This document shows, piece after piece, positions 1 to 7,999 of a DNA stretch of 64,000 nucleotides (the first letter of the stretch is position 1; each line of letters begins with the position of its first letter). The translations under genes were made by a program, and so were the position numbers. Origin of the DNA: Armatimonadota bacterium (GTDB lineage: Bacteria > Armatimonadota > Zipacnadia > JAUWAU01). Location of the stretch: positions 62,001 to 126,000 of the forward strand of contig JAUWAU010000005.1 of NCBI GenBank assembly GCA_030601885.1, read 5' to 3'. The notes under the pieces are model-generated. The model did no database searches. It was not told the origin of the DNA and saw only the letters and a program-made list of their open reading frames with translations.

Positions 1-1825
1 CTCTGAGCACCATCCGCAACCTCCCCTCGCCGGGGGGCGCCGGGGCCTTCGGCCTATCCAGCGCCAAGCCGTCGAAGCCGTCTGACGCCGAGTCGGCCGC
101 CGCGATGGTGATGCTATCCTCGCAGGTCCTGCACCTCGCCCGAACGTCGAACGCCCAGGCTGGCTGCGCTCGAGCCGCGTGTGCTGCCCGGATTGCCGTG
201 CCTCCTGCGCCGCCAGTTGGCGGCGGGACGATCAGGGAACAGTCCACTCCTGGCAGTACCCAATAGCCGTACCACGACGACAACGCGTCCTCGGGCGTTT
301 GACCGATGGTCGCCCTGCTGTAGCTGCCCGACGCGTCGTGGGAGTAGTAGAAGGTCGCCAACACCCAAGCGAGGGTCTGCGCGTCCGCCAGGCTGAGCAC
401 GACGCTGCTATAGTCCACCTTCAGGCTATCCATCGTCGCTTCGTACGGCGCGGCCACCATGTTCCAGCCCGCCTGCAGCGGGATGGACTGATCCCCGTGC
501 GGCAGCGTGCCACCCACGTCCACGTCCAGCGCGGCCGCTTGCGCCAGCAGCCAGTAGCCCTGCTGCGCACTGAGCGTGGTGGCTTGAGATTCCGGCAGGC
601 TAGTCGGTATGGTCTGGTAGCCGCCGGCTTCCCAGCGCCACATGTAGTAATTGCCGTCGCCCAGGTCGTCGGAGAGCAGGTCGTGCGGCGTGGCCAGCGT
701 CGGCGTGAGCGGGAACGAGATCATGTAATAGCCCGTCGCCGGCAGCGCATGCGACGCCTCCGCTGGCGGCCGCGTGGTGGCGTACTTGAGGCGCTCGTTG
801 GTGTAGTCGAAGTAGCTTGTGTGCGGATAGCCGCTGGCATCCAGAGCCAGCGAGGTGTACCCGCCGACATAGCCCGCGCTGTCCACCGTCTGCATGTCCC
901 AACTGCTGCCGTTCCAGGCGGCGTACTTGAGGTCGCGGTTGGGCCAGCCGCCATAGTAGCTTATATGCGGATAGCCGCTGGCATCCAGCGCCAGGGAGGT
1001 GTAGTAGCCGACGTCGCCGGCGCTGTCCACCGTCTCGATGTCCCAACTGCTGCCGTTCCAGGCGGCGTACTTGAGGTCACGGTTGCTGCCGTGGAAGTAG
1101 CTTATGCGTGGGTAGCCGCTGGCGTCCAGGGCCAGGGAGGTGTGGGCGCCGACATCGGCGGCGCTGTCCACCGTCTCAATCGCCCAACTGCTCCCGTTCC
1201 ACGCCGCGTACTTCACGTCGTGATTGGTGTCGTCGTAGTAGCTTATGTGCGGATAGCCGCTGGCGTCCAGCGCCAGGGAGGTGGCCAACCCGACGCGGCT
1301 GGCGCTGTCCACCGTCTGGATGTCCCAACTGGTGCCGCTCCAGGCGGCGTACTTGAGGTCCTCGTTGCCATAGTCATAGTAGCTTATGTGGGGATGGCCG
1401 CCGGCATCCAGCGCCAGGGAGGTGTACCAGCGGTCCGCCCCGGCGCTGTCCACCGTCTCGATGTCCCAACTGCTGCCGTTCCAGGCGGCGTACTTGAGGT
1501 TGCCGTTGCCGTAGTAGCTTATGTGCGGATAGCCGCTGGCGTCCAGAGCCAGGGAGCTGTGCGTGCCGACCACCCCGCCGCTGTCCACGGTGTGGATGTC
1601 CCAACTGCTGCCGTTCCAGGCGGCGTAGTTGAGGTCGCGGTTGGTGAAGTCGAGGTAGCTTATGCGCGGATAGCCGCTGGCGTCCAAGGCCAGGGAGGTG
1701 TACAAGCCGACGTCGCCGGCGCTGTCCACCGTCTGGATGTACCAGGCGTCCGCTGCGCAAGCCCCAGAGGCCACCAGCCACAACAGCCCACACAGAACCG
1801 TCGTCACGATTGCAGTCCGGGCCAT
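1..1825 (-). CDS. secreted propeller-repeat protein with FlgD-type C-terminal module (3' end outside window)
   Basis: The frame is open from the ATG at 1825 to the window edge, about 608 residues. A GGAGGAGA ribosome site lies 7 bases upstream. The N-terminus is a signal peptide (hydrophobic VLCGLLWLVASGACA). About ten repeats of roughly 33-43 residues follow, with the pattern SLALDASGYPHISY then LKYAAWNGSSW, as in BNR-like beta-propellers. A module starting at ATGYYMISFPLTP follows, and the frame is still open at VDCSLIVPP and SITIAAADSASDGFDG when the window ends. The same layout is seen complete in the paralogue at 8000-10492, so the missing end is probably an FlgD-like Ig domain. It is likely exported or surface-bound. 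The ligand or substrate is unknown. Confidence 0.85.
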   Translation of the reverse strand, partial: MARTAIVTTVLCGLLWLVASGACAADAWYIQTVDSAGDVGLYTSLALDASGYPRISYLDFTNRDLNYAAWNGSSWDIHTVDSGGVVGTHSSLALDASGYPHISYYGNGNLKYAAWNGSSWDIETVDSAGADRWYTSLALDAGGHPHISYYDYGNEDLKYAAWSGTSWDIQTVDSASRVGLATSLALDASGYPHISYYDDTNHDVKYAAWNGSSWAIETVDSAADVGAHTSLALDASGYPRISYFHGSNRDLKYAAWNGSSWDIETVDSAGDVGYYTSLALDASGYPHISYYGGWPNRDLKYAAWNGSSWDMQTVDSAGYVGGYTSLALDASGYPHTSYFDYTNERLKYATTRPPAEASHALPATGYYMISFPLTPTLATPHDLLSDDLGDGNYYMWRWEAGGYQTIPTSLPESQATTLSAQQGYWLLAQAAALDVDVGGTLPHGDQSIPLQAGWNMVAAPYEATMDSLKVDYSSVVLSLADAQTLAWVLATFYYSHDASGSYSRATIGQTPEDALSSWYGYWVLPGVDCSLIVPPPTGGAGGTAIRAAHAARAQPAWAFDVRARCRTCEDSITIAAADSASDGFDGLALDRPKAPAPPGEGRLRMVLR

Positions 1826-1913
1826 GACATCATCTCCTCCGAAGAGAGGGCTCTGCGGTGCCCCGTGCCGTGGCCAGCTGGCGGCTGACCGCGCCTCAGC
1901 GCGCCAGCCCTCA

Positions 1914-1952
1914 CCGGCCGCACGGCGCGGGCCTGCTGACCGTCGGGCGCCC
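1914..1952 (-). pseudogene. remnant of the 3' end of another paralogue
   Basis: About 35 bases match, with two differences, the 3' end of the M6 protease gene at 4822-4856, which encodes APDGQQARAVRP. Here the frame runs on without the normal stop and there is no gene body upstream. It looks like the scar of a deleted or recombined copy in this paralogue cluster. Apart from this relic, 1826-2260 shows no gene. Confidence 0.5.
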
Positions 1953-2260
1953 GTGCCTCTGTCAGGCTCGGCGGCCGCATCCGGCTTCAGCGCCATCCGC
2001 AGCCCCCCCTACTGCTCTATCCCTTCGGCGCGTGGCGGGGTGTTCCTGCACGTGTGACGCAACGCTTCACTAGCGACACCGGCCAGTCCCGATGTACTGC
2101 GAGGGCGCCTACCCGGTACTCCCCCAGCAACCTGCCCGCCGCGAATGGCCGCGCTCGAGGCTGTACCATCGGCCGTCGCGGATTCCCGGTGTGCGGCGGG
2201 GAGGTAAGCCGGTCAAAGCTCGACAAATGGGCGACGACAAGGCCGACGGGCGATCGAGCA

Positions 2261-4714
2261 ATGAGCAGAAAAGAGCGGAGGCTCCGTCGAAAAGACGCCC
2301 GTTCGAGAAGAGAGCGCGCGAAGAAGCGCGCCGAGGGCGCGAGGCAGTACCTGGCTCCTCTCGTGCGCCTGCGCGAAAGTCGGGCGTTCGCCTTTTCGCT
2401 TCTCATCGTCCTTTTTCTTATTGCCTCTCTCATAAGGGCGCATCATTTCAAGAACCTCGAATACTACAATCCTGCCGATGACACGGGGCTCTTCTGGACC
2501 GAGAGCGCCTTTCAGTACCGATATGCCAAGATGGTGGCTGAGGGCGAGACTGTTCCTGCTTTCGATCCCAAGGTCCAGCACCCCCGAGGCCTTCGTGTCA
2601 GAGAAAACGTCACCGTCTTCATGGAGTACCTGGACGGCGTCCTATACAGGAGCCTCGGTGGACGCATCCCCTTCCACGTCTTCCTCATATATGCGATATG
2701 CTTCACCACCTCGTTGGGTGTGTTGGCTGTCTATGGCGCCTCTGTGAGCTTCTGGGATAGCCGGTGGGCAGGGGTATTCGCGGCAGCGCTGTATACGGTG
2801 GGCATGGCCACGTATTCGCGGATCATCGGGGCCTACGGGCGGGAGCACCTCGGCCTGCCGCTGATCTTCTTCAGCCTGTGGAGTTTGCTGGCGTGCTTTA
2901 AGACAGCGGGCGAGGACATCCGGCGGGAGCGCGGGCTCTGTCTGCTATCGGGCATCCTTTTGGGCAGTGCGCTGGCGTGCTGGCATCTGACCCGCTTCTA
3001 CTTCATCGTCTTTGGCCTGTGTTTGATCGCGACCTGGATCTATCTGCATTTCACGAGGGCGGACGAGGCCGACAGACTCGCCCGGCTCATCCCGTGGCTT
3101 CTGCTGCCCGTGCTGGCCGCTTCGTTTATCGCGCCCGCTCTGCGAGTGAGACAGTTCTATCTCTTCCCCGCTGTCGTGGCTCTCTTCGCTCTACCCCTCA
3201 CTCAGCTCATTGGTCGCTCCTGGTCGCCGAAGGGGCGGCTTTGCGCAGTCTTCGTTCTGTTGAGTGTTTTGGCAATGGGATCGATCGCCATCCGCGGGGG
3301 AGAAGCTGAGTATTCCCATGTATGGGAGCTCATGAAGGCCAAGGCGCAGAACCTCGGGGTGAAGCCGGACGATCCCTCCCGTCTCTCCTTCGAAGCGAGG
3401 CTCCTATGGATCGAGGACCTGCGAAGCCCGGACCCGCGGATCTTCCTCTACACGTACGGCACGATCCCCATCCTGGCACTCATTGCTGCTGTTTCCGGGT
3501 TGAGAGGGACTCCGTGGCGAACTTGGGGGGGACAACGGGTGCTTCTGCTCTGCCTCCTGCTGGCGTTTCTCGGCGTTTTCCTTCTGATGCAGAGGATGAC
3601 GGGGCTCTTTGTCTTTTTCCTCATCGTTGTGGCGGGTGGGATGATGGTCTCGAAGCGCCCCGTACTGATCGTCGTCGCGCTGTTGTGCCTTCTGTTCGAG
3701 TTCCACGAGTCCATCCACTTCAGACAGCCAACGGCCTTCAAAGGCTTCATGGACCGCTTTCTCCCTCCTGAGCCATCGCCGGTTCCCAACTGGCACCCCA
3801 ACAACCTAGGGGTCATAGACTGGATCCGTCATAACACCGAAGCGGATGATGGTTTCCTGGCTCGCTTCGGAACCAGCCCCATGATCCTCGCGTACGCGGA
3901 TAGACCCGTTGTCCTCCAGTCCAAGGTGGAGAACCGCGACGTGAGGGAGAGGATACGAGGGTATCTCGAGTCCATCTACAGCACAGAGCAGGGGTTCTAC
4001 CGGTATTGCCTGGAGAACGACGTTCGCTACTTCCTGTATGAGGCGAAGATCGCCCTCGACCCATCAGGGGAGTCGGATCGGTTCATGGCGGACGCGTTGA
4101 AGCTCAGGAGAGATTCTGCCGCGTACCTGTTCCACTTCAGCCCAGAAGCGTTGAAGCATTTCACGCCCGCCTTCCAGAACTCTTTCTACCGGGTCTTCGC
4201 CGTTCACTCGGAGGGAAGCGCCCCGCCCGGCCGCTCCCTCGCGTATCAGCCCACGTACGATCTCAGCCTGTATGGGAATCAAGCGGGAGAGTTCTTCGAT
4301 GATTCGGGCACGGCCCCGGTGATGGCGAGGCTCGTGACGGCGGTTGACCTCTTCAAACGGGCCCAACTTCTGCTGGGCGCCCGAAGGGTGCCGGAAGCCA
4401 TCCGGGACATGGAGGCGGCGGTGGAATGCAACCCCGGAATCATGGGGCTCAACACCACTCTCGGCCTTGCCCTCAGCATGGTGGGCCGGACGGACGATGC
4501 GCTCCAGCATCTCCGGGAAGAGGTCCGGTACTTCCCCGAGCTGATTCTCGGCCGCTACAACCTGGGGTTCGTGTTGGCCAATGCCGGGCAGTATGACGAG
4601 GCCATGCGGGAGTGGGAAGAGGGCCTGAAGATCGACCCGAACAACGCGGCCATACGGGCAGGGATGAGCCAGGTCGAAACGATCCTCGCATCAGAGGCAC
4701 GGGGACGAAGGTAA
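2261..4714 (+). CDS. STT3-like GT-C membrane glycosyltransferase with C-terminal TPR repeats
   Basis: Integral membrane protein of 817 residues. The N-terminus is strongly basic (residues 1-40), followed by a first membrane helix at about 42-60. An acidic loop, NPADDTGLFW at 70-79, sits where STT3/GT-C enzymes carry their metal-binding acidic residues. Many further hydrophobic helices run to about residue 480. A soluble lumenal-type domain follows, then TPR units from about 690 (RVPEAIRDMEAAVECNPG, LGRYNLGFVLANAGQYDEA). STT3-type proteins move lipid-linked glycans to protein acceptors, so the secreted proteins around it are possible targets. That link is inference. An ATG at 2261 was chosen because the protein then begins just before the basic segment; a GTG at 2054 is in frame but adds a poorly conserved-looking stretch. 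The ribosome site is weak for either start. Confidence 0.7.
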   Translation: MSRKERRLRRKDARSRRERAKKRAEGARQYLAPLVRLRESRAFAFSLLIVLFLIASLIRAHHFKNLEYYNPADDTGLFWTESAFQYRYAKMVAEGETVPAFDPKVQHPRGLRVRENVTVFMEYLDGVLYRSLGGRIPFHVFLIYAICFTTSLGVLAVYGASVSFWDSRWAGVFAAALYTVGMATYSRIIGAYGREHLGLPLIFFSLWSLLACFKTAGEDIRRERGLCLLSGILLGSALACWHLTRFYFIVFGLCLIATWIYLHFTRADEADRLARLIPWLLLPVLAASFIAPALRVRQFYLFPAVVALFALPLTQLIGRSWSPKGRLCAVFVLLSVLAMGSIAIRGGEAEYSHVWELMKAKAQNLGVKPDDPSRLSFEARLLWIEDLRSPDPRIFLYTYGTIPILALIAAVSGLRGTPWRTWGGQRVLLLCLLLAFLGVFLLMQRMTGLFVFFLIVVAGGMMVSKRPVLIVVALLCLLFEFHESIHFRQPTAFKGFMDRFLPPEPSPVPNWHPNNLGVIDWIRHNTEADDGFLARFGTSPMILAYADRPVVLQSKVENRDVRERIRGYLESIYSTEQGFYRYCLENDVRYFLYEAKIALDPSGESDRFMADALKLRRDSAAYLFHFSPEALKHFTPAFQNSFYRVFAVHSEGSAPPGRSLAYQPTYDLSLYGNQAGEFFDDSGTAPVMARLVTAVDLFKRAQLLLGARRVPEAIRDMEAAVECNPGIMGLNTTLGLALSMVGRTDDALQHLREEVRYFPELILGRYNLGFVLANAGQYDEAMREWEEGLKIDPNNAAIRAGMSQVETILASEARGRR

Positions 4715-4802
4715 CATTCGGTCACGCGGGGGCCCGTCGGCGCACGTAAGAACATCTCTGCCGATACGAAGGTCCCGGTCGTCATTGAGACAGCCGCGCT
4801 GC

Positions 4803-7652
4803 TCAGCGGCTGAGGCTGATCGGGCGCACGGCGCGCGCCTGCTGACCGTCGGGCGCCTTGGCCATGAGCACGCATAGGTAAAGGCCATTGGGCAGGGCTG
4901 CGCCGCTCAGCGAACGACCGTTCCACGCAGCCATGTGCCTGCCGGCCTCGGCCGGCACTCCCCCCCGTATCCGCTGGACAAGGCGGCCGGCAACGTTCAG
5001 CACCTCGAGGCTCACGGCCGCATCCGCCGAGAGGCTGAACGTCAGTTCTGCTCCGCCGCCTCGTAACGGCACCACCGAGAAGCTGCTGATGAGCACCCCG
5101 GCCTGCTGCGCAGGCTTCACCGTCACTGCAAAGCTGCGGCTGCTGCCATCACCTGGCGCCATGAACTCATACCGTGCTCGGGTGCGCATGAACGTCCGCT
5201 TGCCGGTGTCGCGGTCGGTCAGTATCGCCACTCGGTCCTTTGGCAGTCGGCCCAACTCGGGCCAGGTCAGCATGACCGGTTCGCCTTCGACACCGCCGGT
5301 GACGGTGAACTGCCACTCGGCTGCGTCCTCGGCTGTGCCCTTTGTTTCCGCGGCCAGCTCAGACGCCCAGGGCATCTGTCGGCCGGGCGCCTTATTGTAG
5401 GGCGGGGATGCCCTTCCCCGCCGGCCTTTGCCTCTGAGCACCATCCGCAGCCTACCTTCCCCGGGCGCTGCCGGCGGCTTGGGCCTATCCAGCGCAAAGC
5501 CGTCGAAGCCGTCTGAGGCTGAGTCGGCCGCCGCGATGGTGATGCTGTCGCCAGAGCTGCCGCTGCTGGCCTGAATGTCGAAGGCCCAGGCTGGACAGGC
5601 CAGTCCTCTCACGGCTGCAGTAGTTGCTGTCGGCGGGGCAGGCGGGGCAACGGGAACGATCAACGAGCAATCGATCCCGGCCAGCACCCAGTAGCCGTGC
5701 CAGAGACACAGCCGGTCCGGCGGCGTCTGGTCGATTGTCAGCGTGCTGTAGCTACCAGTGCCGTCGTGAGAGCCATAGAAGGTCGCCAGCACCCAGTTCG
5801 CCGCTTGCGCATCTGCCAGGCTCTTCACTTCGACGCCGTTGTCCACCTGGAGGCTGTCCATGGCAGCTTCATGGGATGCAGCCACCATGTTCCAGCCAGA
5901 CTGAAGCGGAATCACCTGATCCGCGATGCCCTGAGTTCCGCGCATGCCGATGGTGGCTCCCTGAGCCAGGATCCAGTAGCTCTCCTGCATGCTGAGCGTG
6001 GTGCTTTGGCATCCGGGTGGGCTCGTTGGTATGGTCTCGTACCCGCTGCCTTGCCACCGCCACATGTAGTAGCTGCCGCAGCCCAGATCGTCGCAGAGCA
6101 AGTCGTGGGGCGTCGGTGAGCTCGGGGTGATGGGGAACGAGATCATATAGTAGCCGGTGGCCGGAAGCTGGTGCACGGCGAACCCGTCGCCCACCGGCAG
6201 CAGATCGGCCGTCATCGTGTCGGCCGAATCGCTGATGTTCACGACGCGAACGAAGACGTCCCGCCCGTCGTACGTCAACGAATTGGGGACGGTGCTATTG
6301 GTGAAGTTGCGGCTGTTCGTGCTTCCCGGCCACGGATCGCCGGTATCGCCCCTATTCCCAGGCACCGCGTTGAGCTCATATAATCCGTCGGCCTGCTCCA
6401 GGTCAACCATCCGATGGTCCTGATCGCGGTTGTTGGGGACCGTCGTATCTATGTGCCAAATCAGCAGCCCGGCGCCCGGGAGGTAGTCGTCGAAGCCCAG
6501 CTTCTGGCGATTCGTCACCAGCCAGTACTCGTCGCTGTCCTGCCCATTCGCGTATAGCCGATAGGCCACAGGATCGGTCTCGATAGGAGGAAGCGAGGCG
6601 CCATAGACGTCTTCTGTCGGCTGTATCGGCGTCACCCAGCCGAGTTCCGTCTTGCACCAGATGTCCAGGTGGGGTGGCCGCGAGCCCATCGGATTGCCGA
6701 GCCAACAATCTGACATCAGGCTCCAGTGGCCGATGCCTGGGCTGTCCTGGTCTGTGTCGTAGAGGTCGGGCAATCCGAAAATGTGGCCAAACTCGTGGCA
6801 CGGAATGGCGACTGTGCAGTTTTCCGCCACAGTCATATAGTACCGGACGCGCACACCCTCGTCGCTGAGGTATCCGCCCCCTGGGATCTCCCACTTATGC
6901 GACCACACCATGTTCGGGTCGCCCGTCAACGCAGCATCCTCTCCGGCGTGGATGACGGCGAAGGCGTCCACGTACCCATCGCCGTCGCCATCATACTGGC
7001 TGTAATCAACGTCGGGGTCGGCCAGGGCGGCCGCATCCTCCGCCATCTTCTGGACGTTCCGTGGGTAGGTGCCGTGCCCGTACTGGCCGTCCACGTAATA
7101 GGCATACGTCTGGGGCGCACGATACCAGCTCGCAATCGCGCCGCCGGTACCGTCGGGCACGTCGCTTCCGAAATCGAAGGCGCCGTAGGACTGCTCGAGG
7201 TAGTAATCCCGCATGCTGCCGGTGGGGTAGGCGCCCAGCGAGTCCAGTAGTTCCTGGTAATGAGACCGCGAAGGGTCGGCGCCGGCGATTTGTCCGGCGA
7301 GATTGTCGGAGAAGTCCAGGAGCACCACGAGCGCCTTCATCGTCGGAGGCATGGCGGCCAGACGAGGTACCGGCGCGTCCAGGCCCCGCGCCCGTGCAGA
7401 CCTCAGCGTGGCGATCAGCGCCCCGAGCCGGCCCGTGCGACGAAGGCGCTCCAATACATCCGGCCGCGGGGGACACAGCTCAGGCCCAGAGCTGGGCGCA
7501 CGCACGGCGACTACGTCAATCTGCCAGCCTGCGGCACAAAAAGACATCTTCGGGGCCGCAGCGGCTGGCTGCCGTGTCGCTGCCCAACATACGGCGCAGC
7601 CCAGCAAGACGATGGCGGTCTTGACGAATCTCATCGCTCGAGGCCTTGGCAT
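4803..7652 (-). CDS. secreted M6-family metalloprotease (immune inhibitor A type) with FlgD-type C-terminus
   Basis: 949 residues. GAGGAG lies 8 bases before the ATG at 7652, which is preferred over a GTG nine bases upstream. A signal peptide ends near AAAAP. The catalytic zinc motif is CHEFGHIFGLPD (H286, E287, H290), followed by the Asp expected in the M6 family. An Asp-rich DGDGDGYVDAF loop looks calcium-binding. After the protease, the module ATGYYMISFPITP and the end segment (LEVLNVAGRLV to NGLYLCVL) are shared with the two propeller paralogues. The last part fits an FlgD-like Ig fold, used for anchoring or secretion in several phyla. It acts outside the cell on proteins or peptides. A dispersed repeat element is inserted in frame at 5392-5430. 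It converges with the STT3-like gene, 88 bases apart. Confidence 0.88.
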   Translation of the reverse strand: MPRPRAMRFVKTAIVLLGCAVCWAATRQPAAAAPKMSFCAAGWQIDVVAVRAPSSGPELCPPRPDVLERLRRTGRLGALIATLRSARARGLDAPVPRLAAMPPTMKALVVLLDFSDNLAGQIAGADPSRSHYQELLDSLGAYPTGSMRDYYLEQSYGAFDFGSDVPDGTGGAIASWYRAPQTYAYYVDGQYGHGTYPRNVQKMAEDAAALADPDVDYSQYDGDGDGYVDAFAVIHAGEDAALTGDPNMVWSHKWEIPGGGYLSDEGVRVRYYMTVAENCTVAIPCHEFGHIFGLPDLYDTDQDSPGIGHWSLMSDCWLGNPMGSRPPHLDIWCKTELGWVTPIQPTEDVYGASLPPIETDPVAYRLYANGQDSDEYWLVTNRQKLGFDDYLPGAGLLIWHIDTTVPNNRDQDHRMVDLEQADGLYELNAVPGNRGDTGDPWPGSTNSRNFTNSTVPNSLTYDGRDVFVRVVNISDSADTMTADLLPVGDGFAVHQLPATGYYMISFPITPSSPTPHDLLCDDLGCGSYYMWRWQGSGYETIPTSPPGCQSTTLSMQESYWILAQGATIGMRGTQGIADQVIPLQSGWNMVAASHEAAMDSLQVDNGVEVKSLADAQAANWVLATFYGSHDGTGSYSTLTIDQTPPDRLCLWHGYWVLAGIDCSLIVPVAPPAPPTATTAAVRGLACPAWAFDIQASSGSSGDSITIAAADSASDGFDGFALDRPKPPAAPGEGRLRMVLRGKGRRGRASPPYNKAPGRQMPWASELAAETKGTAEDAAEWQFTVTGGVEGEPVMLTWPELGRLPKDRVAILTDRDTGKRTFMRTRARYEFMAPGDGSSRSFAVTVKPAQQAGVLISSFSVVPLRGGGAELTFSLSADAAVSLEVLNVAGRLVQRIRGGVPAEAGRHMAAWNGRSLSGAALPNGLYLCVLMAKAPDGQQARAVRPISLSR
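5392..5430 (-). repeat. palindromic repeat element inside the M6 protease gene
   Basis: The sequence TTGTAGGGCGGGGATGCC followed by CCCCGCCGGCCTTTGCC matches the intergenic elements at 56009-56290. It is read in frame as GRRGRASPPYN within the C-terminal module. Confidence 0.75.
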
Positions 7653-7999
7653 CGCAGTCACTCCTCAGCATCGCTCCCTCTGCCCCGGCCGCATAATCCG
7701 CCCACGGCAGAGAGCAACCCTCAGGCGAGCGTCATCGAACCCACCGCGTTGACCTGGCAAGCCAGTCCACGTCTACCGCGACGGGCCGACGCCTGCCGTA
7801 TGTGGCTAAAGTCACCCCACCCAACGCTACATTTAGCTCGGAACCAGCTTCTATCGTACTTGTCCCTCCCAGACAATAGCTCCGAGTGCTTCGGCCGTGG
7901 CCTGCATGCTACGTACCAGAAGCTCGGGCATTGCAGCTCCTGCGCACATTCACTTCCCTCGCCAACGCAGTCTCTGCCCCCGGCGCTGCCTTGCTCACG
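7653..7999. other. gene-free stretch upstream of the M6 protease
   Basis: It lies between the protease start and the 3' end of the propeller protein. I see no coding frame with a ribosome site and no clear promoter or terminator. Confidence 0.4.

Noticed and set aside
179-1888. Long plus-strand open frame over the first propeller gene
   Set aside because: It is the antisense of the repeat-rich minus gene, with no ribosome site and low-complexity Val/Arg/Ala sequence. The minus frame has signal peptide and family match.
2054-2260. N-terminal extension of the STT3-like protein from the GTG at 2054
   Set aside because: The extra 69 residues have no transmembrane or domain features, and the protein starts naturally at the ATG at 2261.
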